A DNA stretch of 64,000 bases from Sabethes cyaneus (GCF_943734655.1 NC_071353.1:78015121-78079120); one strand, 5' to 3'; shown: positions 1 to 14,549, counted from the first letter of the stretch. The notes: generated by a model from the letters alone, not told the origin. Made by a program: numbers and translations.

Positions 1-1
1 A

Positions 2-799
2 CTTGAAATAAAGTCCAGTCCTAAAAACTTCTTTAATTACGTGAAAACTAAACTAAAATCTGATAATTTTCCATTCATAATGCATCTTGATGAAAATGTT
101 GGGGATAGCCCGGAAAATATTTGTAAGCTTTTTGCAAAATTTTTTCAAGAAATCTATACAACATTTTCTGAAGAAGATCGCGATCGCGACTATTTTGCAT
201 TTTTTCCGGATTCTTCAATGGATATTGGCGTTAACCAACTTCAGGCTCAGGATATTTTGCAGGCTTTGAAAAATGTGGATGCCTCAAAAGGTCCTGGGCC
301 TGACGGAATCCCTCCAGTATTCATAAAAAATCTTGCAATAGAGCTCACTGCTCCTCTGTTTTGGCTTTTTAACTTATCACTAAAATCCGGAATCTTTCCA
401 AAAATATGGAAAAGCTCATTTCTGGTGCCTATCTTTAAATCGGGCCGGAAATCTGACGTACGTAATTATCGTGGTATTGCCATTATCTCTTGCATTCCAA
501 AACTTTTCGAAGCTATTATCAATGAAAAACTATTCCTTCAAATTAAAAACAGAATTACAGAAATGCAACACGGTTTCTTCAAAGGACGCTCGACTACGAC
601 AAATTTACTGGAATTCATAGACCACTCACTGAATGCAATGGATAATGGAAACCATGTAGAAGCACTCTATACGGACTTTAGCAAGGCATTTGATCGCATT
701 GACATACCAATGCTGCTTTTCAAATTGCAAAAAATTGGAATTGAGCCAGGGCTCCTGAAATGGCTTGAATCGTATTTAACTAATCGCCAACAAATAATA
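2..799 (+). pseudogene. CR1-like LINE reverse transcriptase, 5' half
   Basis: Reading frame open from the window edge to base 799, with no need of the GTG at 41. It encodes the N-terminal half of a non-LTR reverse transcriptase: a KGPGPDGIPPVF block (RT motif 1 region), RNYRGIAII, the HGFFKGRSTTTNLLEF fingers block and the motif-A sequence LYTDFSKAFDRID with its catalytic Asp. The style resembles the CR1/T1/Q group of mosquito LINEs; jockey is less likely. The protein stops at SYLTNRQQII because a TIR transposon is inserted at 800. The missing half, starting at the GVPQ block, resumes in frame at 5943. The upstream endonuclease domain lies outside the window. It cannot be functional as it stands. 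The clade call is from remembered family motifs. Confidence 0.82.
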
Positions 800-841
800 G
801 GTGCTTATTACCAATCTCACTTCACGGTGAAATAAATTTCA

Positions 842-1655
842 CTTCCACACTCACGTCACTTTTTTTGACCTATTCCCGATTCCACGTAGAGTGAAGTGAA
901 AAAAATTTCATTCGTGAAGTGAGATTGGCAGTGAAGTGAGTTGCATAATAACCCCATTGACAAGATTGATGGAATAGCGTCGGATTGTTTCATTTGCCTA
1001 CTCATGTGAACTTGTGCAATAAAATCTACGGTCCCTTATCAATGGTCCGTGGAATAAAAGGGATGCCCTTCTTATTTCCCTTTCCGGACGGCCTGTGCTC
1101 AAAGGCTAGTGCTAGTACAGTAGTGCATATGTGCCATATTTCCACCTGATTCTGCATTCCGATCGGGCTCGTTCCGATCAGAAACGTCCCGATCGACGTG
1201 TGTTATAGCATTGGATGTATTCCGATCGAAGCGCAATTTCTGATCGGATCCGATTCCTATCGGCAGAATAGAGGCGTGTATTTTAATTTTAGCCTGGCCA
1301 GCTGGAACTTGAATTTAGACATCAAATTGGACTTGAAATCATACTGAGCAGACGTGTTGGATTTTGCTGGACTGTACCGGATTTGGAAGATTTGTTCCGG
1401 ATTACCATGTGTCCCAAAAATGGTCCCGCATTGATTAATTTCTTTATAGTGTCAGTTGAATATTGAAACGCTACTGTGAGTTATAGGAACTATTCAAAAA
1501 ACTCTCTATAGGTATACGAATTATTGTTGAAGTAAGTTCATTCAACTGGAAAATTTATGTAATTTTGTATTAAACTGGCTTTAAATAAATTTATTATATA
1601 CTACTGATCAAATTTAGCAAACAATCCATTCCTGCTGTCGTCGTCATCAGCATCA
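842..1655. other. TIR-element interior, no gene seen
   Basis: No credible coding sequence. The outer part repeats GTGAAGTGA-type motifs of the terminus. A small foldback (separate entry, 1148-1276) sits in the middle; the remainder is AT-rich unique-looking sequence. Confidence 0.5.
1148..1276. repeat. Small foldback rich in CCGATC motifs
   Basis: ATTCTGC at the left and GCAGAAT at the right close an imperfect inverted repeat; inside, CCGATCAGAAA on one side mirrors TTTCTGATCGG on the other. GATCGG/CCGATC recurs six or more times in ~130 bp. Could be a MITE; no target duplication was identified. Confidence 0.4.
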
Positions 1656-1850
1656 GAGAACCAGGGTAGCTAATCAAGCAGTCGTTTCCATTCAACTCGA
1701 TTTTGGGTCATTCGTCGCCGTTTTCTCCGGTGTCCTAGAAGTCGCAAGTCGCTTTCGACATGGTCGAGCCATCTTGTATGTTGGGTCCCCCTGTTCATGG
1801 TGCCGTGGCACATCAATGGGTTTGTTTCGTTCTACCCATTACGTCTAGTC
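1656..1850 (-). pseudogene. RTE-like LINE ORF, C-terminal fragment
   Basis: On the minus strand the frame reads RWLDHVESDLRLLGHRRKRR followed by RMTQNRVEWKRLLD and a stop at about 1658. This is the standard C-terminal tail of RTE/BovB-type reverse transcriptase ORFs and parallels the RARWLEQVECDLAV tail at 27.1 kb. Nothing upstream of the tail is preserved beyond about 60 codons, so this is a 3'-end scrap. Confidence 0.6.
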
Positions 1851-1889
1851 TAGCGTCTAGTTACGTTCTAGTCAGTACAAACGGTTGCT

Positions 1890-2030
1890 TGCTCGTTGAC
1901 GGCGTGTCGCAACGTGGCCCTGGAAGCCACGGAGAGCGCTACCAACAGCGGTAAGGCATCAGCCAAGCGTCTGAGACAGTCCTCGGGGGATGGCACCCCT
2001 GGTGGACCAAAAAAAACGCCTGATCGGTAA
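1890..2030 (+). pseudogene. R1-type LINE ORF1 (gag-like) N-terminal remnant
   Basis: A short open frame reads CRNVALEATESATNSGKASA followed by KRLRQSSGDGTPGGPKKTPDR and a stop at 2028-2030. The Ser/Thr/Lys/Gly-rich composition is typical of the low-complexity N-terminal part of R1-clade ORF1 proteins. Its position just upstream of an R1-type RT on the same strand supports that reading. No zinc knuckles remain. Assignment rests on context and composition. Confidence 0.4.
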
Positions 2031-2214
2031 AAGCCCTCAGGCTGGCGAGTTGGTGTAGCCAAGGACGAAGGCAGGGTTGAATGTCGAGTAGCACTTGTAG
2101 CACGCTTAAGAGTGGGATAAAAGCTAGTAAACGAGCCAAAGCAGGTTATGTGCTAGCCAAAGGTTATGTGCTAGTGCCAATGCGAATCCGTGGGGTGATG
2201 CCTACAGGGTCCTA

Positions 2215-4224
2215 ATGGCAAAGACCAAGGGCGTGATGGCGCCCGCAGAGCAATCGCCAGAGATGCTGGAGCGGATCATCGAGGGCCTCTTTCCGTGCCA
2301 CGAGCCAAGGCCCTGGCCCCAGGCCGCTGAGTCGTCCCACGGCCGACGTTCCTGTATCTCAGACCATAGCGTAGGATGGTCGGCCTCCCAGCCGAACATC
2401 CAAAGTAACGTGGGCGACGGCGGTTTGGAGGTCAGGGAGGAAGTGACGGTTACGAACGAGGAGCTCATCGAGATCACCAAATCCCTAAAGGTGAGCAAGG
2501 CACCGGGACCAGACGGTATCCCGAATATGGCCTTTAAAGCGGCTATTCTAGAGGCTCCCGAATTATTCGGGGCAGTAATGAGTAGATGCCTGGAAGATGG
2601 CCACTTCCCGAACAGATGGAAGCAACAGAACCTGGTCCTATTGCCGAAGCCGGGAAAACCTCCGGGTGTCCCCTCGTCATATAGGCCGATCTGTCTGCTC
2701 GATACTGCCGGCAAGGTACTGGAGAGGGTTATCCTTAACAGACTCGTACAGTACACGGAGGGTACAAACGGTCTGTCAAGGAACCAATTCGGCTTCCGGA
2801 AAGGCATATCTACGGTGGATGCCACCTTGTCTGTCACTAAGACAGCCGAGGTGGCAATCCAGCCCAAGAGGACAAGTATCCGTTATTGCGCAGTTGTCAC
2901 GCTCGACGTGAGAAATGCGTTTAATAGCGCTAGCTGGGACTCCATAGCAAACTCGCTTCGGAACATCCAGGGGCCGGTGTTGCTGTACAGGATCCTGGAA
3001 AATTATTTCCAGAATCGTGTGCTATGCTACAACACGGAGGAGGGTCAGAAATGCGTTCCAATCACCGCAGGGGTTCCGCAAGGTTCCATATTGGGCCCGG
3101 TGTTGTGGAACGTCATGTATGACGAGGTGTTGAAGCTAAAGTTCCCGGTAGGGGTGGTGATTGTCGGCTTTGCGGACGATATCACCTTGGAAGTCTACGG
3201 TGAATCTATCAGAGAGGTTGAGTTGACGGCTGCCCACTCTATAAGCATTGTTGAAGATTGGATGCGATCCAGGAAACTTGACCTAACGCATCATAAAACG
3301 GAGGTTATCGTAGTGAACAATCGCAAGTCGGTGCAGCAAGCAAATATCAGCGTCGGGGACTGCACTCTTTCACCAACGCGGTCCATAAAACTCCTTGGAT
3401 TAATGGTCGACGACAAGCTCAAGTTCGGGAGCCACGTCGACTATGCCTGCAAGAAGGCTTCCACAGCTATTTCGGCATTGTCTCGTATGATGTCTAATAG
3501 CTCTCTGGTATACGGCAGCAAGCGAAGGCTATTAGCCAACGTGGTCCAGTTCATACTCAGGTATGGCGGGCCAGTGTGGTCATCGGCGTTAGGTACCAAA
3601 AGCTATCTAGCCAAGCTGGACAGCACCTATCGTCTCATGTGCTTAAGAGTGGCGAGTGCGTATCGCACAGTTTCACATGACGCAATCTGCATCTTAGCGG
3701 GTATGATGCCTATTGGTATCATCATCAGCGCGGACGTAGAGTGCTTCAACCAACGTGGAACTAGATGCATACGGAGTACCACAAGATCGGCCTCGATGAT
3801 CACATGGCAGCGTCTAATAGTCGTGGCATGGTCTAATTCCACAAAAGGCCGGTGGACACATCGACTTATCCCGGAACTATCCGGGTGGGTCAACAGGCGC
3901 CACGGCGAAGTCAACTTTCACCTGACACAAATTCTGTCAGGGCATGGTTGTTTTAGACAGTACCTGCACAAGTTTGGGCAGGCGGAGTCCCCCGCGTGTC
4001 CCGAATGCGTGGACGTTGTGGAAACTGCAGAACATGCTTTCTTCATATGCCCTCGTTTCGCGGGCGTGAGAAGCAACATGATGGCAGTGAGCGGACAGGA
4101 CACTACTCCGGATAAATTAGTCCAAAAGATGTGTTCTAGCTCGGACGTCTGGGGAGCGGTCAATGCGGCTGGTACCCAGATCGTACTTGAGCTACGAAAC
4201 CGCTGGAAAGCCGATCAACGGTGA
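2215..4224 (+). CDS. R1-clade LINE ORF2: reverse transcriptase with C-terminal CCHC
   Basis: Uninterrupted 669-codon frame. It also opens upstream in frame as NPWGDAYRVL, so the ATG at 2215 is internal to the original ORF2 and translation from it is not implied. RT landmarks in order: SKAPGPDGIPNMAF, PSSYRPICLLDTAGKVLE, NQFGFRKGISTVDA, motif A VTLDVRNAFNSASW, motif B GVPQGSILGPVLWNVMYD, and motif C GFADDITL with both Asp present. Near the C-terminus CPECVDVVETAEHAFFIC gives a C-X2-C-X8-H-X4-C finger, usual for the R1 clade. The N-terminal endonuclease is absent. The RT-to-tail part has no stop or frameshift, so the insertion is fairly recent although the element as a whole is defective. The role is target-primed reverse transcription. 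Confidence 0.85.
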   Translation: MAKTKGVMAPAEQSPEMLERIIEGLFPCHEPRPWPQAAESSHGRRSCISDHSVGWSASQPNIQSNVGDGGLEVREEVTVTNEELIEITKSLKVSKAPGPDGIPNMAFKAAILEAPELFGAVMSRCLEDGHFPNRWKQQNLVLLPKPGKPPGVPSSYRPICLLDTAGKVLERVILNRLVQYTEGTNGLSRNQFGFRKGISTVDATLSVTKTAEVAIQPKRTSIRYCAVVTLDVRNAFNSASWDSIANSLRNIQGPVLLYRILENYFQNRVLCYNTEEGQKCVPITAGVPQGSILGPVLWNVMYDEVLKLKFPVGVVIVGFADDITLEVYGESIREVELTAAHSISIVEDWMRSRKLDLTHHKTEVIVVNNRKSVQQANISVGDCTLSPTRSIKLLGLMVDDKLKFGSHVDYACKKASTAISALSRMMSNSSLVYGSKRRLLANVVQFILRYGGPVWSSALGTKSYLAKLDSTYRLMCLRVASAYRTVSHDAICILAGMMPIGIIISADVECFNQRGTRCIRSTTRSASMITWQRLIVVAWSNSTKGRWTHRLIPELSGWVNRRHGEVNFHLTQILSGHGCFRQYLHKFGQAESPACPECVDVVETAEHAFFICPRFAGVRSNMMAVSGQDTTPDKLVQKMCSSSDVWGAVNAAGTQIVLELRNRWKADQR

Positions 4225-4418
4225 ATAAACAGCCTAACCACAATAGCCCCTCCCTGAAGTAATACCGATAAGGTGGTGCCAGAGGAGATTGAGGCTGTAG
4301 ACTCGAGTAGGGTTTTAGTGGGTCTGGATCTTCACGCCCCAGTAGGGGGTCGGGATACCAAACCCCACTCCCTGAGTTGTCTTCTCAGGTGTCTGATAGC
4401 AGATTTCCCTACTCGCTA
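4225..4418 (+). other. 3' UTR of the R1-like LINE
   Basis: Non-coding sequence between the ORF2 stop and the AC repeat. It has short G/C-rich complementary blocks (CCCCAGTAGGGGG, GATACCAAACCCCACTCCCT) that could fold. No poly(A) tail: the sequence ends CGCTAAAAA directly against the microsatellite. Confidence 0.55.
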
Positions 4419-4464
4419 AAAAACACACACACACACACACACACGCGCGCACGCACACACACTC
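4417..4464. repeat. (AC)n microsatellite at the LINE 3' junction
   Basis: AC dinucleotides with a short GCGCGCACGC interruption, immediately following the LINE 3' end. Probably the target sequence of the microsatellite-specific LINE. Confidence 0.9.
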
Positions 4465-4945
4465 CAAATACAATAAGAAATATAACATGATTTGAAATTT
4501 ATTCTATTAGTAGATCACATTTTTCAATAGTTGTTTACAACTTCAATCGTGTTTCTGCCTTTCATATTCCAGCGTCAAGTTCGATCTGAATTCGCTGTTC
4601 ATTGATCATCAATTTTGTGTGTAGTGTGTAAAATCGGTTATGTAACAACGTACGTATTTTATACCTTAGCTACCTTAGAATACCTTAGCTTGCTACTCCA
4701 GTAAGGCTTTCCAAAGACAGTCATAGTTGTTCGTCTGCGGAAAGTAATACAAACTATTAAGCTCTGTTTGAGTTCTATCCCAAACAGCAGCGTGATTCTT
4801 TCGCCTCAGTTAGGTGGCCGGCTCTTTACTTTTCCAGAAAAACTCTGAAAACTGATTTGAGAAACTTCCAGCTGACTAAAGACAGTCACTTGCATTTGGA
4901 CGATCACTATGAGCATATTTCTTTTCATATTCGTTGCGGTAGTCC
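4465..4945. other. TIR-element interior without recognised gene
   Basis: AT-rich. The direct repeat TACCTTAG occurs three times at 4661-4690. Nothing coding recognised on the plus strand. Confidence 0.4.
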
Positions 4946-5740
4946 TTCCTAACAATCGTTGCTCTCAGCCGTCGGCACGCTCAACATAGGCAGGAATTGA
5001 ATATCGACGTCGACGTCATGGTTATTCTGCTTCGATGTAGATCGTGATCTTACAGTTCCTACTTCACTGATGTCACCGTTGCTGTCCAGGAATTGGTCGT
5101 CCTCGTCACTGTCGTTACTGACAGCACCATTGCCGGTGGAATGAGTGCTAAAGTCCAGTGTGTCCTGTAGCTGGCAAAAGAACGACGGATTAGAGGGAGG
5201 TTTGGCCTTCTGAAAACAGGCGGCGTAGGCTGTTTCCAAAGTTGGTTTGGGGGAAAAATGTTTCTGCGAAATTCGCACTAATGCATGCATTATTGAGAGA
5301 TTCTTCTGCTGCTTGAGTTGCACGGTGTATACTTCCGGTCCATTTTCGACAAGCGACACGTAAACCTGATATGCTGAACAACGTGGTGTAAACTTCCTTG
5401 CCGCTATACCGCTGCTGGCATGTCGTGTCGTTTAACATACCTATCACTCTGAACGGATTGGTGCTGCTGGTAGGAATTAATTTGCACTAAAATTACCCGG
5501 ACCGTGACGATTCTGTACTGGACACCTGGCAGCGATCGGCTCAGATTTTTCGCTGACTGAAAACGTCCCGTCGTATTGACTGTTTTGATCATAGTTCATT
5601 AGTCCAAAACGGTCCTGCAATAGAATATTAGTTGCAATTAGCTTTTGCCATATTATAAATACTAAAACCAGCCCTCTGCTGACTAATAAATCGATAAAAA
5701 ATTTATAAACAAAACTTACCTCTTTTCGTGGAATCATTTC
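4946..5740 (-). pseudogene. Unidentified, spliced-looking gene fragment
   Basis: On the minus strand an ATG (MIPRKE) precedes a well-formed donor (AAAGAG|GTAAGTTTTG near 5717), and a pyrimidine-rich acceptor (CTATTGCAG) near 5617 leads into DRFGLMNYDQNSQYDGTFSV. Downstream, the frame ending at 4949 encodes VSLVENGPEVYTVQLKQQ and then an acidic Ser/Asp-rich tail with SNDSDEDDQFLDSNGD and a stop. Connecting these requires one more intron or a frameshift between about 5510 and 5400 that I could not resolve. I do not recognise the family. It is either a passenger host-gene fragment or a decayed gene of the element itself. Upstream sequence is lost at the element end. Confidence 0.4.
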
Positions 5741-5942
5741 ACCATCTAAAAACCAAGTGGAATGTTTTCACGCGAAATGTCATTTTTTTCGATTCCACGC
5801 AGGTCGCATGACATTGGGAATAACCCTGTTTTCACGGGAGGTGTGTCTTCTCACTTTTCATCTCACTTGCGTGACTTTCGGAATAGGGTCGAATTCACTT
5901 CACGTTGATTTCACCGTGAAGTGAGATTGGTAATAAGCACCT

Positions 5943-7055
5943 AAATTTAACGGAAAGACCTCGAATCCAATTCAAGTCACTTCTGGTGTTCCTCAAGTCT
6001 CTCATTTGGGACCTCTTCTTTTTATCTTGTATGTAAACGACATTTCCTTCATTCTCAAGGAACTTAAAGTGCTAATATATGCCGATGATATGAAGCTCTT
6101 TTTGGAAATAAGAAATGAAGAAGACATTAATGTATTCCAGAACGAAATACACATATTCTACATATGGTGTAAAAAAAGCTTATTAAAACTTAATGTAAAA
6201 AAGTGCAACCTTATATCATTTAGCAGAAAAAGAATTACACCGGAAATATCAATCATATTAGGAAATCAAATAGTAGAAAAATGTGAAAAAGTTAGGGATT
6301 TAGGAATTATCTTAGACTCCAAACTAACTTTCATCGACCATTATAACACAATAATACACAGAGCAAACAACATGCTAGGTTTTATTAAACGCTTTAGCTA
6401 TAATTTTTCAGATCCATACACCATCAAAACACTATATATTGCTTATGTGAGGTCAATACTGGAATACTGCAGTATTGTATGGTCTCCTTTTTCAATAACG
6501 CACGAAGAAAGAATAGAATCAGTACAAAAACAATTTCTCTTATATGCTCTTCGTAAATTAGGTTGGACAGCATTTCCTCTTCCATCATACGAAGCACGCT
6601 GCATGCTTATAAATATACAATCATTAAAAGAGCGTCGTATTTATGCAATGGTCTCATTTGTAAACGATATCGTTTCGCACCGTATTGACTCAGCAACACT
6701 TTTATCAAAACTGAACTTTTATACACCTACCCGGCAACTTCGTAATCGAAATCTATTTTTTTTTTTTTTGTTTTGATTATAGTCATTTTAACAGCTTAGG
6801 TCATTCGTGACTTCTGCGGGGTTGGGATTTGAACCCGGGTCCTCGGCGTGAGAGGCGTGAATGCTAACCACTACGCCAGGATTGACCCCACGAAATCTAT
6901 TTGCCATAAGCCATTATCGTACTAATTATGCAAAATTCGGTCCACTAAATCGTATGATGGCAGCGTACAATCAATACTGCGAAACCATTGACTTTACAAT
7001 GTCTCGGCATAGACTTAAACATCACTTTAATTCAATACGTAATCATAACGCGTAG
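5943..7055 (+). pseudogene. CR1-like LINE reverse transcriptase, 3' half
   Basis: Continues the 2-799 frame across the TIR insertion: KFNGKTSNPIQVTSGVPQ, then LGPLLFILYVNDI, motif C LIYADDMKLF with the catalytic Asp pair, DLGIILDSKLTF, RSILEYCSIVWSPF and the thumb/tail region. GVPQ is followed by V where G is usual, an old substitution. At 6759 the frame is broken by a SINE; after the SINE the tail NLFAISHYRTNYAKFGPLNR continues to a stop at 7053-7055. Together the halves make an old element damaged by two later insertions. RTNY in the tail is typical of CR1/T1/Q ORF2 C-termini. Confidence 0.82.
6759..6890 (-). mobile_element. tRNA-derived SINE, minus strand, 12-bp TSD
   Basis: On the minus strand: CCTGGCGTAGTGGTTAGCAT (A box TGGCGTAGTGG), an anticodon-like CCTCTCACG, then CCCGGGTTCAAATCCC (B box GGTTCAAATCC), a ~60-bp unrelated tail and a terminal A run (T run 6757-6770 on plus). 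The head resembles tRNA-Glu(CTC). CGAAATCTATTT is present on both sides (6747-6758 and 6891-6902) as a perfect target duplication, and the LINE frame resumes directly after it. Pol III internal promoter is implied; no protein. Confidence 0.85.
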
Positions 7056-7187
7056 ATAACGAAACAAAGGAATAAGAACACTTTTTAATCACCATCTAAT
7101 TATAAGACTTCTATATAAGAAACTGTATATGCATTATACTAGTCTACATCGGTTGACGAAATAAATCTATACCTATAAAGAAGGATT
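7056..7187. other. LINE 3' UTR and edge of the microsatellite element
   Basis: Follows the CR1-like stop. TATACCTATAAAGAAGGATTT just before the CTGT array resembles the conserved sequence that adjoins such arrays in other insects; the exact junction between LINE tail and repeat element is not visible. Confidence 0.35.
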
Positions 7188-11269
<4,082 letters not shown>

Positions 11270-11395
11270 CGTATGTTCCTTATAGAATCGAAAACTACTG
11301 AACCAATCGGTATGAAAATATGCATGTAGAGGTTTTTTGGGGCCAGGAAAGGTTTTAGTGATGGTTAGTAACTCCTCCCCCCACTAAAAGGGGGG

Positions 11396-12565
11396 GCTCC
11401 CATACAAATGAAACACAAATTTCTGCATAACTCGACAACTAATCAAGCAAATAGAACAAAATTTGGCATGTGGGTGTTTTCGATGACAAAAATTTATTCT
11501 ATGGTAAATTGAGACCCCTCCCCTCTTTATTAGGGGAATTATAACTCCTCTCCTCTTTAAAAGGGGGGGCTTCCATACAAATTTTCTCATAACTCGAGAA
11601 CTAATCAAGCAAATGGAACCAAATTTGGCATGTGAAGGTTTTCGAGGGCAAGAATATTTTCTATAGTAAATTAGGACCCCTCCCCACTTTAAGAGGGGGG
11701 GCTCCTGTACCAAAGAAACACAATTTTCCTCATAACTCGAGAAGTAATTAAGCAAATGGAACCAAATTTGGCATGTGGGTGTTTTTGGAGACAAAAATTT
11801 TTTCTATGATGAATTGAGACCCCTCCCCGTTTTAGGAGGGGGGGATCCTATACACATGAAATACAAATTTCCTCATAACTGAAGAACTAATCAAGCAAAT
11901 GGAACAAAATTTGGCACGTGAAAGTTTTCGAGGACAAGAATATTTTCTATGGTGAATATGGACCCCTCCCAACTTTAAAAGGGGGGGCTCCTATACAAAC
12001 GAAATACGAATTTCCTCATAACTCGAGAACTAATCAAGCAAATGGAACAAAATTTGGCACGTGGGTGTTTTTGGAGACAAAATTTTTTTCTATGGTGAAT
12101 TGGGACCCCTCCCCACTTTAGGAAGGGGGGCTCCTATACAAATGAAATGCAAATTTCCTCATAACTCGAGAATTAATCAAGCAAATGGAACCAAATTTGG
12201 CATGTGAAAGTTTTCTAGGGCATGAATATTTTATATGGTGAATTAGAACCCCTCCCCACTTTAAGAGGGGGGGCTCCTATACAAACGAAATACAAATTTC
12301 CTCATAACTCGAGAACTAATCAAGCAAATGGAACCAAATTTGACACGTGGGTGGTTTTGGAGACAAAAATTTTTTTTATGATGAACTGGGACCCCTCCTC
12401 ACTTTAGGAGGGGGGGGCTCCTATACAAATGAAATACAAATTTCCTCATAACTCGAGAGCTAATCAAGCAAATGAAACCAAATTTGGCATGTGAAAGTTT
12501 TCGAGGGGAAGAATATTTTCTATAGTGAATTAGATCCCCTCCCAACTTTAAGAGGGGGGGCTCCT
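11396..12565. repeat. ~143-bp minisatellite array, left part (8 units)
   Basis: The landmark CATAACTCGAGAACTAATCA recurs about every 142-149 bp (near 11422, 11583, 11732, 11874, 12016, 12160, 12302, 12446). Each unit also has AAATGGAACCAAATTTGGCA, a TTTTCTATGGTGAATT block and a GGACCCCTCC...GGGGGGGCTCC block whose two halves can pair. One unit is longer by an extra GGGGAATTATAACTCCTC segment. Short frames on both strands are shadows of the repeat. Confidence 0.93.
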
Positions 12566-14549
12566 TGTAGCAGTATCATTTGTTATTCATAATTAATGTA
12601 GCACTTCAATAGTTAAATTAAATTAAATGTAATCAAAGTCTTTCATTTATGTAATACGAATAATTATACATTAATAATTATTCGTAGTTAATTAATTAGT
12701 CCAACGAGTTCGTTGCGCTAAAATGTTGAACCGGTTTTCGGCCTAATGGCGAAACCCCTAAAATTTCTCTCCCGTGCAGCTACTCGTAAATTCCGTTGAG
12801 ACAGAACTGAAGGGGAAGCAACGAAAGATGCTTCGTAGAAAGGTTGGAGAGAATCAGATAGAGCCAAGTTGAGTTGCCGAAATGAAACAGCTAGCAGGAT
12901 CGTAGATTCCCGAATTGACCCAACGAAGTAAGCGGGAAATGAAGTCACCTTCCCTTATCTGAGGATCAAAATGATCGTTCATTTCGTCCTAGACCGTAAA
13001 GCATTTCGGAAGTGTCCCAGTAGTCTGTTGTCCGCGCTTTTTCCTTCGAATTTAATAAGTATGTACAGTGACGTGATTACTTTAGAATTGTGCTAATTTT
13101 ATTTGAATGTTTCGTTGAATAGGGCAGTGCTAAATTTGCGTAATTGTAGTGTGCGGAAATTTGGAGTGCGCCAAAAGTTAGAAGGTAAAACGTGCTCACA
13201 GTGTCGTTGACCCGAACATGTGCTAATGACCCTTGGACAATAGCCGCACGGCTACGATTTCATTACAGCACAACGAACGAGAGGAGAAAAGGACAGCGAA
13301 AGACGCATCGACACCATTCGGACGAATTCTCCCGGCGCACGCTATTCTGCCGGTCGACACGTGGATCGCCCAACATCCACATTCTGAAGCATCGGACGGA
13401 CCGGAGTCCTCCGGTGAGGCTAGTGGCCGTTTCCGGTCGAGTATCCCGGAAAGCGGCACTAAGCAGTTTTATCTCCATCGGTAAAATCATCCAGCACCCA
13501 GTTTAGTTCCCGCCTGTGAAGTCATCTAGCATCGCATCGTAGATTTTCTACCGTACCGCATGTGATCGCACAGCAGCCGACGGTAGCGATCGCCTAGCAG
13601 CAGCCGACGCTACGTAAGCCACCACAGCAGCAACAGCACACAGCTTTTGGTGAGTCGTATCTATTCATTCATTCTAAAGAGCGCGTCCTAGAAATACGCC
13701 ATAGTGCCGTAAACGTGATTTCACGAAGCTAACCCGTCCAAGCACGGCGTGATCACGACTATTGTTTGATATAGTTTGAGGTTGGGGTCGGCATGTAACC
13801 GCGTGCACGCGTTACCGAAATCATGAACGCCGCCCCAACCAGAATTGTCTAGACACCGTACGAAAATTAATAGTGACGTCACTGCAGAATTACTGAAGCA
13901 GCTGATCGGAATTTGTAGTGAAAAGCACATGGGTCGATGAGCACAAGATAGGGAGAGAAAAACGCACACAATGATAGAAGTTAGGCCTAGAAGATAAGAC
14001 ACAAATATGAGTCAATACACACGTTAAAGCATGCATGCATTAAAGCAAATAATTTGAAATACAAACCGTTTTCCGTAATTAATAAAATGTTTCCTAGGAT
14101 AGTCAAACAACGTGTTGTTCTTGCAGTGAAGTTAGTTACGGTCTAATGTGTTCACGTCATTTCGTTTTCGTTTAGTTTGAGTTTATTTCGGCCGTCAAAG
14201 TTTGAATGAACGGCAAAACATTTTTGAGATGCTTTCGCCGTCTGGTGGCAAATAGCGACATTGCCAGTGATGAGAACTTTTGAACTTTTGGTGTTTCTTA
14301 CCGCGAGCTTTCGTTTCGTGTAGTTCGGTGTTGAAGATTGCTGTTAGTTGATAAAAGGGTAGTGTACCCGTTTTTGGTGACTTAATTTCGGTAAGCCTAT
14401 CTGGTTCGATCCTGATTCCTTTCGATTGAACAATCTTTGACTGACCCTAAGGGGAGTCTCACCGGGCAAACACAACGTGGCGTGCAGTCTCCCTTACGGA
14501 GTGGCGCTTAAGCTGCACGCTGAATAGGGATCGACCAGGGCCGGCTACA
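12566..14549 (+). repeat. Gypsy 5' LTR (1984 bp)
   Basis: Begins TGTAGCAG and ends GGCCGGCTACA, with 6-bp inverted termini TGTAGC/GCTACA. Long for an insect gypsy LTR. Contains an AATAAA (about 14078) and many short frames duplicated exactly in the 3' LTR, none convincing as genes. Near its end, GTGCAGTCTCCC and GAGTGGCGCTTAAGCTGCACG form an inverted repeat. Confidence 0.96.

Larger units (their letters stand above)
1885..4415 (+). mobile_element. R1-clade (Mino/Waldo-like) LINE, damaged 5' part
   Basis: Comprises an ORF1 remnant, a 3' ORF2 with RT and zinc-knuckle domains, and a ~190-bp 3' UTR containing GGTGGTGCCAGAGGAG and GCCCCAGTAGGGGGTCGGGA. The 3' end abuts an (AC)n microsatellite directly. 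Known R1-clade families Mino and Waldo insert into AC or ACAY repeats, which fits. The endonuclease half of ORF2 is missing: ORF1 stops at 2028 and RT sequence begins near 2190, so there is a large internal deletion. Located inside the 800-5941 TIR element. Confidence 0.72.
800..5941. mobile_element. 5.1-kb TIR transposon splitting the CR1-like LINE
   Basis: The two ends form ~33-bp inverted repeats beginning GGTGCTTATTACCAATCTCA and continuing to GGTGAAAT on each strand. More distant similarity (GTGAAGTGA-rich sequence, GACCTATTC) continues inward for about 100 bp. LINE coding sequence resumes immediately outside, so the boundaries are firm to a base or two; TA flanks both ends and may be the target duplication. 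No transposase was recognised inside. The interior holds an RTE scrap, an R1-clade LINE and a minus-strand spliced-looking gene fragment. Probably non-autonomous; superfamily undetermined. Confidence 0.8.

Noticed and set aside
6820..6880. A functional tRNA-Glu gene
   Set aside because: The head is followed by a SINE tail, A run and target duplication; the cloverleaf is degenerate and lacks a proper acceptor stem.
11384..12407. ORFs of 61-136 codons in the minisatellite, likewise at 24445-25148 and 59761-61704
   Set aside because: Repetitive peptides on both strands following the 143-bp unit; shadows of the repeat.
12718..13506. Several 75-104-codon ORFs in the LTR, repeated at 22541-23329
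   Set aside because: Overlapping frames on both strands in a non-coding LTR; duplicated only because LTRs are duplicated.
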